64,000 nt of DNA from Adiantum capillus-veneris (GCA_014529385.2 CM043954.1:98974747-99038746); one strand, 5' to 3'; shown: positions 37,229 through 48,829, counted from the first letter of the stretch. Made by a program: numbers and translations. Notes: generated from the letters alone by a model not told the origin.

Positions 37229-37299
37229 AGCATCAACAATGGCATCTATACAAGCATCAACTGTGGTCGTATCATCAATGGCATTTGTGCTAGATTCTA

Positions 37300-37942
37300 C
37301 TATGTGGGGGTGGGTAATGTACCCTTTTCAAGTTTAGCATGGTCAACATCTGTATGCACATCATCATGCACAACCTGCACATCAACTGCATTAGGCACAT
37401 TTGGAACAAATTCAGTAGTACTAGTAGGTGTGTAGGGATCATCTGTATCAAAAGACTTTTTTTTTGCCTGTAACCCCCCTGGAAGCTGTAGCACCCCCTC
37501 TTGGATTCTTCACAGGATAAGACTGAGCCAGTGAACCTACAGACCCCTCAAATGTATCAAAAGATACTTTTTTTTTGCTTGTAACCCCCCTGGAAGCTGT
37601 AGCACCCCTTCTTGGATTCTTCACAGGATAAGACTGAGCCAGTGAACCTACAGACCCCTCATCTAGAAACCCTGAAGAGCGAGTGCGTCTCATGCAAGTT
37701 CCTCTTTTTTCAGCTTCTTGATTATCTACGACAAGAGAAAGTAGAAACATATTACTAAACATGTACAGAAAATAAATCAAATAGTTTGCAACTACTCGAT
37801 GCAAGGAATTAAGAGACATGTCACTAACAAATTCCAACACTTGATTCATCAATGAGCATGGATACAATAGGGGTGCAACGGATTGCACATGCCTTCTAAA
37901 GACATCTTCTAATTGCATGAAGTTACAACAAAACACACTCAT
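37300..37942 (-). CDS. ORF segments with 37-residue tandem repeat
   Basis: A 111-bp repeat (TAACCCCCCTGG at 37471 and 37582) equals exactly 37 codons. It encodes two copies of GSVGSLAQSYPVKNPR followed by GATASRGVT and a KKK stretch. The period being a multiple of three suggests coding selection. The downstream part (37494-37300, VPNVPNAVDVQVVHDDVHTD) is in another frame, so splicing or a frameshift is needed. No known family. Confidence 0.4.
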
Positions 37943-38399
37943 TGCTTTGCATTTGGTTTCTTTCTCTTCCTAAATGAATCAAGAGGTATATCCATTGTGG
38001 GACTTCCACCTAATTTCTTGGGAGTCGATTTCTTGCGCTTTGGTGTTGGCTTCTTCCCTGCTGGAGGGGGTGTTGCTTTCACTGCATCTGCAACTGCCTC
38101 ATCTGATGCTTCATCTCTAGTGTCCACACTTGGTGATGCTTTGGCACTCAACGGAGAACGCAAAAACCTTCTTGGAGTTAGTTGTTGCCTAGGTGATTTG
38201 ATTGCAGAAGACTTTGCCATCAAGATGTCTTCAACTACTCCACGTACTGCATCCCCTACGACAGACTCCGCTTCAAGGGCTGGATGCATCCCTGGGGTAG
38301 ACTCCACTTCAAGGGCAGGCTGTATCCCTGGGGTAATCAGGCCATTGTTCCTTGTGGAATGCATCATCTTGTTGGAGCAAGCATGTGATGGTTGTTCTA
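37939..38399 (-). CDS. Lys/Pro-rich ORF, probable exon of companion gene
   Basis: After an AG acceptor-like TTTGTAG near 38400 the frame reads NKMMHSTRNNGL, then two short repeats (PALEVESTPGMHPALEAES), then a basic tail with KKPTPKRKKSTPKKLGG and RKRKKPNAKQ. The tail looks like a nuclear-localisation and DNA-binding segment. An exon of about 80 bases (38553-38474) with GT/AG-like borders may link it to the RING-like exon upstream. Confidence 0.4.
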
Positions 38400-39021
38400 C
38401 AAAGCAAGCTATTTACAAAGTCTAACTTGGAGTATCCCAAAATACACACATAAATATTGATTTTGGTACCTACCAGTGGCCTGCGTAGAGACTCTCTCTA
38501 TTTTTTTCCTCAATGATTCTTGTATACAGGTCTCTGCTACGATGTCTGTACCTACAAATGATTTCATTAAATGCAAGAGTTTAAACTCCCAATGGAAAGT
38601 GGGCGTGCAATAGTACTAGTAAATAATTGACACAGTGACTACATGCACTTGATTCTTTCATCTCACTCTTCAACTTCAGACCAATCATATGCTTAGCTCC
38701 ATGGGGAACAAACATGTTGCAATCTAGTGCAACACAATAGTCATAGTCCCTACATACATTCGTGAAGCATAGCATATGGTACACATGGGTGCAAGGCAGT
38801 GAGAATACATCCAAGCTTCTGGCATCGAATGGGAATCCACATCCTACACAATGGTAGAACCCATTAAGTGCCACCTCGCTAATGCTCTGCTCAAAATCCA
38901 CAGGAGGAAAAGGCTTCATCAAACTTGCCCCCACATTATGTGAAGTCCTCTCCATGGTAACACAAAATTTAAAGTGCTCTGATTCCTGTGCTAAGTTGGT
39001 CTCTGCTTCTGCAAGTAGTGC

Positions 39022-40092
39022 CTATGAAACAAAGAAGACAACACATCTGATTTAAGTCTCAATAACCCAACAAAAGCAGATTGCTGAAAAGAATATGCAG
39101 CGTGAATCTTATCCCTTATTTGCAATACCACATATAAGACAAGCACTTACTCTATATGCTATAAACACAAGCTTGATGTGGTATATGATATGCACTGTGC
39201 TATATAGCACATAGCACAGTCCAAGTATAATGTGCTATAAGTGCTACATAGAGTATGCACTGTAGATCATAGCAGAGAGAATTTTTAAAATACCAGATAT
39301 AGCCCATACATTTTCTCTATATGCTATATAGCACAAGCTTGTTGGGTATATGATATGCAGTGGGCTATATGAGACATAGCACATAGCATATAGCACAAAT
39401 ATTGTGCTATGTAGCACATAGCACAATTAGAGATGGTGCTATGTAGCACATAACAAAAATAGAGATTGTGCTATATAGCACAATTCACTATTCCACACAC
39501 TCTAGGGCTATATTGTGAACATATAACACACAAAATGTGCTATTTAGCACATATATTGTGAACATATAACACACTCTAGGGCTATATTGTGAACATATAA
39601 CACACAAAATGTGCTATTTAGCACATAGCACATAAAAAGATTGTGCTATGTAGCACATATCAATATTTAACACACACTTCAGGGCTATAATGTGAGCATA
39701 TAGCATACAGGTTATGCTATATAGCACATATTACACATGTCCATTGTGCTATGTATCACATAGCACATAACCACACAGAGCACATAGCATAGAATCACAC
39801 ACATTCCAAATCAATGAGGGTACTATTGTGAACATGGTGCGCCTAGATTGAACTATAAAGCACATAGCACATAACCACATATGGCACATAGCATATAACC
39901 ACCCACTCCATGAAGATGATGGCTATGTTGTGACCATATAGCACATATTTTGTGCTATATAGAACATAGCAGAAATAGAATATGCTCATACAGTACATAA
40001 CCATACAATCCAAAATACTCTAACCACATAACCACATGGAAGTGAACCACATACTCCAAAACAAAGTGAAGCACATGTAGGAGGGTATGCAC
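39022..40092 (-). repeat. Intron filled with GTGCTATATAGCAC-type repeats
   Basis: Nearly all of 39120-40010 is made of TGTGCTATATAGCACATAGCAC-like words, with perfect palindromes in several places. On the minus strand it is bounded by AAG/GTGCAT (donor) and TTTCATAG/GC (acceptor) and has length similar to the other repeat-filled intron (1,031 bp). Confidence 0.85.
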
Positions 40093-40330
40093 CTTTGCTT
40101 TAGCCACATTGGCTTCTAATTCAACAACGTTGTCGAGAAATTTGCGGTCTTTCCGGGAAAGCACCGGGCTTATGGCTGTGAGAGTTTGTGAGAGAACTCC
40201 AAAAAACTATATGAAGGAGTTAAACCATAGATGCCATGAAGACTAGGGTTTGGAAAGAAGTACAATCAAAGAAGCCCCACTCTTTCTCTCTTGCACTCAC
40301 ACACACAAAGAAAGAACACAAAAGAGAGTG

Positions 40331-40543
40331 TCAAAACAACACAAAGATGAAAACATCAAGGCTATGGTCATATCGTATCATGGGTAATATGAAAGGGTTA
40401 ATAGATGAGTTAATGGCATTCAATCTTGGCTGACCAAATAGGCTACGAATTGTTCTTTGGAATTGTAGTTTTGTGCTTACCATACTATATATATTTTGTC
40501 TAGTGATTGGGATTAATTGTGTGTACAAATCCTCTTGGTTCAT
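40331..40543 (-). CDS. Small LTR-encoded ORF B, right copy
   Basis: Seventy codons, open, differing from the left copy at a few residues (IYS, GQPRLN, NSSINP). It overlaps the stop of ORF A by ATGA. Confidence 0.4.
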   Translation of the reverse strand: MNQEDLYTQLIPITRQNIYSMVSTKLQFQRTIRSLFGQPRLNAINSSINPFILPMIRYDHSLDVFIFVLF

Positions 40544-40758
40544 AGCAAGATAACTACGCTTACGTCAAAAGAAAAGTTATAGTCTATGAGAGGTAGTATG
40601 ATGGGATCCGGTGATAGAATTATTTCATTGAGCCTTTCTGGGCCAAAGAGAAACACTATACGTTGTTGAAAGTGTATTTTACGGCTAATCCATACGTTAA
40701 TTTTAATAGATCGTACAGAGTGAAAGCGATAGAAATTATCATCATGTGGATTATTCAT
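40540..40758 (-). CDS. Small LTR-encoded ORF A, right copy
   Basis: Seventy-two codons, open here, starting MNNPHDDNFYRFHSVRS. It shares the LFG..RLN and ILP.I.Y pattern with ORF B. No family recognised. Confidence 0.4.
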   Translation of the reverse strand: MNNPHDDNFYRFHSVRSIKINVWISRKIHFQQRIVFLFGPERLNEIILSPDPIILPLIDYNFSFDVSVVILL

Positions 40759-41853
40759 TTAGGATAACTCTAGTATGTGCAAAATGTAGATATGAGAGAA
40801 GTGAAGAGATGAGAAGTTTCTCTCCCAAGCCCTATTCTTGCCCGTAGGCAATAAGGATACTGCGGGGAGAGATGTACCTGTAGCAAAGAGAACCTAGAAT
40901 TCGTAGAGAGGATGAATTACTAAGAGTGAGAGAGATAGGTTTGGTTAAGGAGATGAGATTAGAGATATATATATATGCCGGACTAGAGATGAAAAAGAAA
41001 AAAACAAGAAATCAAGAAAACATCAATGTAGAACACATCTTACTTGACAAACCCTTCGGCACCATTATTGATGGAGAGAGAAGAAGAGGGGAGAATTCAA
41101 CTTTGATTGATACGCCAAGTCCACGACCTTTTTTGATTAGAGTTGATCTTCCACGGATAGCATGCAAGAATGGCTAGTCTTCCTCTAGGAGAAAGTGTAG
41201 GCTTAGGCATATGTTAATGGCTAAGTACAATTAATGGCTAGGCGTATGTTAATGGCTAAGTACAATTAAGCATTACTACACACTCCCTCATGAATTCCTC
41301 TCATCAATGGATTGAATGCTTGAGTTCTTTTCAAGGAAGAAGAGGTCCCCTTTTATAGGTGAAGGGAACCCACAAGGGTTTACACAAGTAGAGAAGAGCT
41401 AGTGTGAACAGAAACTGGAAAGGTTGGAAATGAGCTGTCCCTGCATGATGTGGGCAGACTGCGGTCCAGTATTTTGATCATATCTCCTCAACCATGGCTC
41501 CAAATAAAAAAGTCAAAATATGGGCAAAAAATTCAGCTCATTAGCTACGATTTTTGTTTTAAAATTGTTTTCCAATTCAGATTGGAACCTTATGTAAAAA
41601 AATCATCAAAATAGGATCCATTTCTGGCAACAAAAGTCTTCCTGTGGTCCCATTAGCTTAGACTTTCATTTGATTCCAAAGGACACCTCATGCCATATGA
41701 AAGCATGAAATTGCTCCTTGACAAAGTTTTGTAATCATGCTTGCAATAATGCATTAAAATAAGTGTATCTTTGAAATCATGCCACCTAGTGTCCCACTAG
41801 GATTTGATTCCCTCCTAGTAGCTATTAAAAAAGAAATATAAGAAAAATACATA

Positions 41854-41893
<40 letters not shown>

Positions 41894-43019
41894 GTTTACC
41901 TTAGATATAGGATCTAGCTAGGGTGTGAGATGATAATGAGATAGTAGAAATAAAGAATCAATGCTTTTTGCCCCAAGTTAAAGAGGCGGAGCTATTGACG
42001 CTTTTCCCATAGTATTTTCTGATGGTAAAGTAAGAATAGGTTACCCTTGAGATAAATAATAGGATGAGATAGAAAGCATATTATTATACTTAAATATGCA
42101 TATGTACATTATAGAAAATATAACTATGTATCTAAAAAGTTACAAGATAACTCTTGTAGCATGCGTTCCCACTATGTACGTGTCACAACACGACAACGTT
42201 CTCTCTAGTAGTACTCGAGAACTGTCCAATCAAATCAATCAGGCGTTGTCGAGCTACAGGGTCTTGCACGCAGTCAATCTCCGTTTGCAACTTTATGGCC
42301 AAAGTGTTTGAGCTTTGAGCACCCTCAGCCCTATGAAATTCTTTGACTTGATCCTCTACCTGCTTCTTTGCACCCTCTAGTCTTGACTTACAGTCTTGCA
42401 ATCTGCCCTCTGCAATATTCTTCATTTTTGCAAGTGCCTTGCTATCCTCCTCTGCCAATTGTACCAGGCATCCTCCTGTAGGCACGCTTGACAATGGTAC
42501 AGATGTACCTTCTGTTTTCAATGATGATCTGGTAGAGGTAGCAGTGGTTTTGGAACCTCTCCCTCTACCACTCATCTGCTCTTCCCACCTCTTGATCTTG
42601 TTTTGTAAGTTGTGTCTTTCTTCTGAGGCTCTCATTGCCCTCTCTGCAAAGATAGCCCATGAAATTTGATGTTTGCTAGATTCACTGCAGTTTTCCAATG
42701 CAAAGGCATTTGCAAATTGAGTCCCTACTTCATACATGAAGGGACCCTCCTGGTAGACATCCCAATGTCTCCACACAAGCTTTTGTAAGAACTCCGTCCG
42801 AGCATGGTATGCCTTCACTTTCTTCTGGCTACCCAGAACAGGCTTTGGGCATATAAAGACAGCTTCCCATTCCTCCGCAGAGATGTCATTGTTTCCTGTC
42901 AAGCTACGTGGATCAACTCCCTCAGTGTAAACTCCTAGTTATCATGAAATTAGGCCGCGGGTCGGCGACACCAAAAGCTATGAATTACTGTGATGTGCTT
43001 ATGTCAATGCGTATAGCTC

Positions 43020-43400
43020 TTACCTGCAATTGCAATGCAACAAACACGATTGCAATGTAACAACCGGGAAGGGAGTCGGAAGCACGAGAAGGAAAGAAGT
43101 GAGCGCCATTAGCTCATGCTATGTATTTTATTATCCAAAACTTAATAATAACTTACACAACTTAGCTTTTATACCTTAGCCAAGGTTTTGGTGGTTAAAA
43201 CTAATAATATGGGAGTTCTACCAAAGATGGGTAATGACAGGTTGATACAATCTGGAAGCTTGTAGCCCCGGATCATCAATTACAAGGTTTATTTGAAAAA
43301 ATAGGAGTTACAATATTCCCAATTTATCAAAATAATAAGTGTTTTTACAATGAGAACTTCAAAAAATGATATTCGTGGTATCTGTGTTAGCTTGCTTCCC
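43020..43400 (-). mobile_element. LTR of the MFLP-tail family with TATA box
   Basis: A GGAGGGGGGAAG polypurine tract on the minus strand (about 43396-43412) leads into GCTAACACAGATACC, related to the LTR at 20951-21207 (shared ATCATTTTTTGAAG). TATAAAAG lies at 43173-43166. The end is near 43020-43045 (TTGCATTGCA). The starting TG has decayed or lies elsewhere. Confidence 0.55.
43166..43173 (-). promoter_or_regulatory. TATA box upstream of companion gene
   Basis: Minus strand AGGTATAAAAGC inside the LTR. About 140 bases downstream GCAG/GTAAGAGC is a strong splice donor (43023), with an ACTAG acceptor at 42936, which would join an LTR-derived leader to exon A of the companion gene. Confidence 0.45.
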
Positions 43401-43515
43401 CCCTCCTCGCCTGTGTCGTCCCTTGACACAACCTTATTTGGTTGAAGTAGTCTTCGGGTTGGCGGCTGGCGAGGCGGTCTTTAAGCACTGTTAGAGCCTT
43501 TTGATATCCGATTTT

Positions 43516-46500
43516 TCATTCCTTATCTGGCACTTGTAAGGATTGCATTGTTATTTTGTTTTTCAGATCCATTGCTGAGTAGCCTACAAATCTTGAGGTC
43601 AGGTTACTGATCACTGGCGCAAATATCTTTGTTCGCCAAGTGAAGAATCCCGTGTAGAGCGCTTCCTCAAACGCCAACATATTGTGAGAAGGTAGAAACA
43701 TGCACCTGGCGTAGAAGCCATAGAGGACTTCTTTGGAAGGTTGGCCATTGAGATCATAGCACAACCCTTTGTTACCCTTGAGGAATGACATCCAAGGGGT
43801 GCCTGCTTGCTCTGGCTCATTGAACACTTCGATGCAGGTGAGCAGCATTCGGCAGATTTTGTATAACATAGAACATGACAAATCTGGTAGACTTTTAAAT
43901 AATGACATGGCACCCTTTAGGTTTTTCACCATGTATTCTTCAATCGGCTGTCCCTTTTCTTAAGCAGGCAATCTGTGGTAATTCAGCCAAGTTGGCTGCT
44001 TCTTTAGTAGTGCCTCATGTGCTATCCAGGTCCTTACTCTTGGTACAGGACAGAAGGTAGGATCCTTTTGCAGGGCGGCAGGTGCTCTTGTGAACAGAAT
44101 CAAGTACATGTGATTCTTGTTCAGCCAGCTCAACCTCCACTTCGGGTGGTCTTTATCTGCACCCTTGACTTGCATGTCGATGTAAAGCCTTTCTTTTACT
44201 TACAGAAACTCAACTTTAATCAGAGGGTAGGATAGGGATTGTTGGTGCCATTGCGTATTTATTTGATTGGGAGTGAGTTGTGTGACATTGACAGAATGAA
44301 GTACTCTCATCTCCCAATCCATTGCTGCCTTCCATTGCTCATCTACCTCTTATATAATCTTTTCTTTCAGTGCATCTTCTTTAGCCTTTGAGAGCTGGAC
44401 CATGGACACTATATCTGCTTCTGTAATTGGTACTTGAAACTCCTCCTTGCCACTTAGCTCTACTATTGGCTGTGTCTCCATGTCAACAAATAAGACTGAG
44501 GGGATTTCTATTTGAGGTTGCTCCAAAGTGCCTGCCTCTTCTTGCGTTTCCGTCCTTCCCTCTCTCACTAGCTCGTTGACTTATTTGAGTTCAGCTATCT
44601 CCTTCAGCAGCTCTTCTTCTCTTTGGACCTGCATTAAAGCCAGGTCTCTGCACTGAGACTGCTCTAATTTTAATTCTAGCTCAAGGTATTTATTTTTCTT
44701 TTCTAACGCCTTGTAGACCTCGTTTGTTCCCTTGATCGCGGTGATGGCTGGATTTTCTTGTATTTGCCGCAAGAATAGCGCGTGATCATTGATTCTTCAT
44801 TCTGAGGTACTGTAGGGAAGCATTGACCACATCTAACTGTACCTGGATCTTTTGAGCTGATAGGGTTGTAGTTAGAAGTTCATTTATAACTTCCATCAAC
44901 TGATCATCCTTTGCTTTGCATGCATCTGATAGTTTTGTGAGCAACTCATCCAGTTTCTCCATTTCTTTCTGTTGCTTATCTCTTGTGATCTGATGTTGTT
45001 TAGCTTCCGCTCTTTACTCCTACACTTGCCTCTGTAGATCAGTGAGGACATTGGTCTATCGTCCAGCTCCCCTTGGAGTGCGTCAATCACCATTTCTAAC
45101 TCTTTGGCCCTTGTGCTACGGCCAAGTGCGGCTGAGCAAAGCCTTTCTGTCATCTCCTGCATTTGCTTAGCATATTCATTAAGTTGAAGGATGACTTCAT
45201 CATTCGATTGCCAATCTTCACTTTGTGTTAGTTGTCTTGATGTTTCTGCAGATTCTTTTACCTCTGACTGCGTCATGGCTGCTGGTTGCTGTTGTTGCCC
45301 TTGTGGCTGCTGATCTTTCTCTGTTGAGGTAGAGGGTGGTATCTCAGCCTTATCTTGCTGTGTTGAGGTAGAGGGTGTTTCCTCGGCCTCTTGTTCTCTT
45401 GTGTGCTCAAATTTTGCAGTGTTCTCTTCTGGTGCAGGACTCGCTGCCGTTTTTGTCTCTGGCTCTTTCTCTATTTGCTGCTCTTGAGTAGAGACAAGTG
45501 CCTGTTGTGCTGTTTTCATTGCTTCTTGATGTTCAGATTCTTGTGTAGATTCAACTATTTTGTCTTCTTCAAGCTCTTGTGTAGATTCAGCTGTTTTGTC
45601 CTATTCAGGTGCTGCTTCTTTTGTTGGCTCATTTGTTGTGGTTCTAACTGCCGGTGATGGTGGTGGGCTCGGCATTGGGTGATCTTGGTGTTCAGAAACA
45701 GGAGAAGAGATGTGGGGAGACACATCACCTTGAGTATGTTGTTCTTCTCCTTGTGCAGTGGCTTCCTCTGCTTGCTCTTGATGTTCTGTCGCCTCTTTCA
45801 CTTTTCTTGCTGCTTCTTGGGCTTCCTTTAGCTTCAAAGCTTCTGCTTCTTGGTACATATTTTCCAAGGATTCCATGGGATCTTCAAACTGCTTCCTGGT
45901 GTGATGCTTGGTTCTAGACCCTTTAAGCCCACTAGGCACCCACTTTTCCCGGTCCTTTCCTTGTGCTTGGTGGCTGCGTTGGTATGAGTGTTTCTCTCTT
46001 TCAAACCGGGCTTGCTTTTAAACAGGCTCTTCTTGGTGTGCTTCCATGAATTTTCTCTTAATTTCCTCCCGTCGTGCTCTTTTTTCCTCATTATTCGAGC
46101 TATCACTGCTGTGCCGTTCTGGCGAGCTCTCAACCGATTCTTCATCAGACTTGTAGGATCTCTTGGCAGATCTTGTAGCTCGAGGACATGGTTGAGCTGG
46201 CACTATCCAAGTGTTTTGATCTGCACTGCTCTTGTTCATAAAAATCTCTGAGTCCTACCGTTGGTTGGCTTCTTTGGTTTTGAGCTTTGCGGCGACATCA
46301 TACACTTCTTTTGGTAGGAGTGCAACTCTACCTGATCTTGAATCTACCAGTGAGCGTTGTGGTGTGATGCTCTTTAAGCTGTTCTTTTGAAAGATAGGTT
46401 GCCTTGGCGGTTTTGACTGAATTTGGGTCCAGTTGGTATGCTAGTAGTTCTTGCAACTTTTCTTTCTGGTTGAGCTTCTTCTTGGCCCTCTCTGCTGCTT

Positions 46501-46520
46501 GCATGGCTCCTGTTCAGTGA
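43516..46520 (-). pseudogene. Long coiled-coil ORF of MFLP-tail retroelement family
   Basis: The minus-strand coding stretch starts near 46504 (MQAAERAKKKLNQKEKLQ), continues through charged and Gln/Glu-rich segments (EEKRARREEIKRKFMEAHQE; AQEAARKVKEATEHQEQAEE), a Ser/Thr/Pro-Gln-rich middle and further coiled coil (ELELKLEQSQ). The C-terminus at 43932-43516 contains YGFYARCMFLPSHN and LYTGFFTWR. It ends about 100 bp before a polypurine tract and LTR. Several frameshifts and stops split it. No enzyme motif is seen. I infer a structural or unknown ORF of a retroelement, not a host gene. Confidence 0.5.
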
Positions 46521-46679
46521 ATAGAGTGTCAAACTTAGCAGATTTGCCAGATTTTTCTCCAAAATGTCCTTTAGTCTGAAATGTTGACAATTTGGTCCAA
46601 TTTGCCTCAAATCAATTTGTGAACAAGCATAGATGCATAAACACATGCAAGGAACAAAATTGTAAAGTCCAAATAAAAA

Positions 46680-47300
46680 TTTGCAACCAAAGTAAAATAA
46701 TCGTGATTATTTACAGTTGAGTAATTTCTCCAACTTTTTGCAAACCTGGCATCACAGGCTTGAAGTATATACCAAATACATGCTCTGAGTGAAATATGGG
46801 CTCATTTGGATGCATAGGGTGAAAATGGTACCAGATTTTGGCTTTGGGTCTCTGAAACAGTAGATATAAAGAAAAATTGAGATTTTGAGCTCCAAATTGG
46901 TTGAAACTTGGCTAGTGGGCTTAACACATCATGTACTTTGGATGTATGATGGCAAAGTAGCAAAATTTTCCCATTTTGGCTAGAAAGTAAATAATCGTGA
47001 TTATTAACTTTTCTAACAAAATCATCAATTTTTGGTACAACTTGGTTCTAAGCATTGTATAGGCCCTGTGTATGTGATATGAGGTGATTTGGATCCAGAA
47101 TTGTGGTCCATAACTCAAAAATTGGCTTGCAAAGACTTCTTTGCATTTTTTTTTGCAGTTTTCCAAGTTATAAGTGCTCATTTTGGCTGATACTTGTTTT
47201 TTGGCATGTAATAGGTATGTACACATGATAGGTGAGGTGACGATGCAATTTCCAAGCAAAAATAGTGTAAAAGTAAATAATCGCGAATATTTACAGCAGT
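46680..47300. repeat. About 290-bp tandem repeat with AAATAATCGTGATTATTT palindrome
   Basis: The palindrome AAATAATCGTGATTATTT or a close variant lies near 46694, 46987 and 47277, spacings of about 293 and 289. Flanking words (CCAACTTTTTGC/ATCAATTTTTGG, TTGAAACTTGGC, CTCATTTTGGC) recur too. The three copies are diverged. It lies between a coiled-coil ORF and an LTR-like region. Confidence 0.75.
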
Positions 47301-47880
47301 CACAATTTTCTTACAAAACTCAAAATTTTTGACCTAAACACATTCTATACACCTAAAACAAGCCCTAAATTGAATTTGGTCAAGTTTGGTCTTGTCGGCA
47401 TCACTTTGTGCTTTGTTGACTCTGAAATCACCTATTTCTGTGACTACACTCTCTATTGAGTTGGTTTGTCAATTGTGAGGCTTTAGACTTTTCCGCAACA
47501 TAGTTGTGAAGCAACTCCTCCAATTCTGGCTCATTTGGAGTCAATTTGACCTCTATGTCGAATTTGACACTTTGTAGCCTTCGAGCCGTTTTCTACTTTT
47601 TGAGGGCTTTGCTTGATTGATTTCACAAAACCAATCATATGCATTGTATATAAACCTAGTAGGCAAGTTGTCTATGGAGTCAGAACCAAATTCAGGTATC
47701 TACCAAAAACCTAGCTTTTCTATGGGGACCCCCTCAACCCCTGCCAAATGGTCAATTGATGATATAGAAAGGTTCTATTATGTTAGGGCATGCTATAGTT
47801 CAAATCCCATCTGATTTGGTCGAGCTGACAGGCCGCTCTGGTCAGTTTTTGGTCGTAGGTCTTCGTGCACTGCTCGAATT
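47301..47880. other. Non-coding stretch, no supported gene
   Basis: Short frames only. It carries words similar to the leader repeats next to it but no clear unit. Confidence 0.35.
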
Positions 47881-48660
47881 CTAGGGTTTTTTCTAGGGGT
47901 TAAGACTAGCTACCGGCCGTACAAAATGGACCATTGATGAGTAAAGAACTTACCCCTCATGTCTCGTGTGAGACGGTGCTGAAAACGAGCAACTGTAGAC
48001 TCTGAAAAGTACACGCGAAAAAGGTCGAAAAGCTGTCTCTGTAAAGGTAACAAGTGGAAAGGGGGTGGTTTTAGCCTACCTTGGATATCTATACCCGGGC
48101 TTCCCAAACTATTTTTCCCTAGATTCCCCCTAAGTCCTACTAGGCTGTGAAATCTATGTTAGACTCAAAAATTTCTCCAATCGGATTCCTGTAGCTCATT
48201 CTGCAAGAGTTTCGCAAAAGTAGGTATGACCGCCTAATTTAAGCTTCTCGCTTCTGTCTTTCGTTTTCATTGAAATTTTTTGTGTTTGTCCGCCTTGTCT
48301 TTTTGATCACCATCATGTTCTCCATTTTTCCATCTGAGCTCCTTTGCTATTTGTTATTAATTTTTAACCTGTTTATTGAAAAAAAAGCGCTAAAAAAGCA
48401 AAGTGAAAATCCAATAATTAAGAAAATCCATTGAAAAAGACAGCTTTATTGTTTTTTGTTGGATTTCTCCCTTTTTAAGTCTCATTATCTAGAAAAATGA
48501 TAAAAAATAACAAAAAAAGGACTATTTTTTGATGATTTTCTGATAGTATATACACTATTTACACTCATCGGGAAGATATAATAAGTGAATTTTTCCTTGA
48601 TGAGATGAATTACAAGGGCATTATTAGGTACTTTTGCAAAAAATCACATGTTAACATCGA
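47881..48660 (-). mobile_element. LTR-like region of IWVPK-tail family, second copy
   Basis: A polypurine stretch GAAGAGGGAGGAAAAAG and TGTTAACATG on the minus strand near 48670-48650 mark the likely left-going LTR start. The block at 47936-48140 matches 18890-19080. The far border is not clear. Confidence 0.5.
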
Positions 48661-48829
48661 TCTTTTTCCTCCCTCTTCAAACATTGCCCTTAATTACTTA
48701 GTGCCCTTCCACCCCTCCTAGATGGAGTACTCCGGGACGACTGTGTGCATGGGTTGAAAAATCGTGTCTTTTGTATAGTTGTGGTTGGCTCTATCATGCT
48801 TTGAAGATCAATGCAATTCAAACCATTAT

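Larger units (their letters stand above)
40131..42195 (-). mobile_element. Solo LTR, about 2.1 kb, inserted in coding exon
   Basis: On the minus strand it starts TGTCGTG and ends CTCGACA, with perfect 5-bp inverted ends (TGTCG/CGACA). ACGT flanks it at 40127-40130 and 42196-42199. Removing the LTR and one ACGT joins ...TTREN to VVELEAN in frame. It is the inverted counterpart of 21791-23881. It keeps the TATA box and the two overlapping small ORFs (40758-40540 and 40543-40331), both open here. Confidence 0.85.
38581..42935 (-). pseudogene. Companion gene with RING-like zinc motif, split by LTR
   Basis: Exon A runs from 42935 (after an ACTAG acceptor) to 42196. It encodes about 247 residues, including AEEWEAVFICPKP, a basic GRGRGSK stretch and a coiled coil (LQDCKSRLEGAKKQVEDQVKE). 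A 2.1-kb LTR interrupts it. The frame resumes at 40130 (NVVELEANVAKAK) to a GT donor at 40092. After a 1,071-bp intron, exon B (39021-38581) encodes FYHCVGCGFPFDARSL, then LPCTHVYHMLC and C-x-C-type residues, a RING-like zinc motif. It converges on the transposase gene and shares its repeat family. Function unknown; a regulator or helper for transposition is an inference. Confidence 0.6.

Noticed and set aside
21791-42195. A single 20-kb DNA transposon with 2.1-kb terminal inverted repeats
   Set aside because: The inverted units have TG...CA ends and TATA boxes like LTRs, the right unit has its own ACGT duplication inside an exon, and the left unit has different flanks. Two independent solo LTR insertions explain the data better.
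45391-45917. Cys/Phe/Leu-rich plus-strand frames
   Set aside because: They are the antisense shadow of the Glu/Gln-rich minus-strand coiled-coil ORF.
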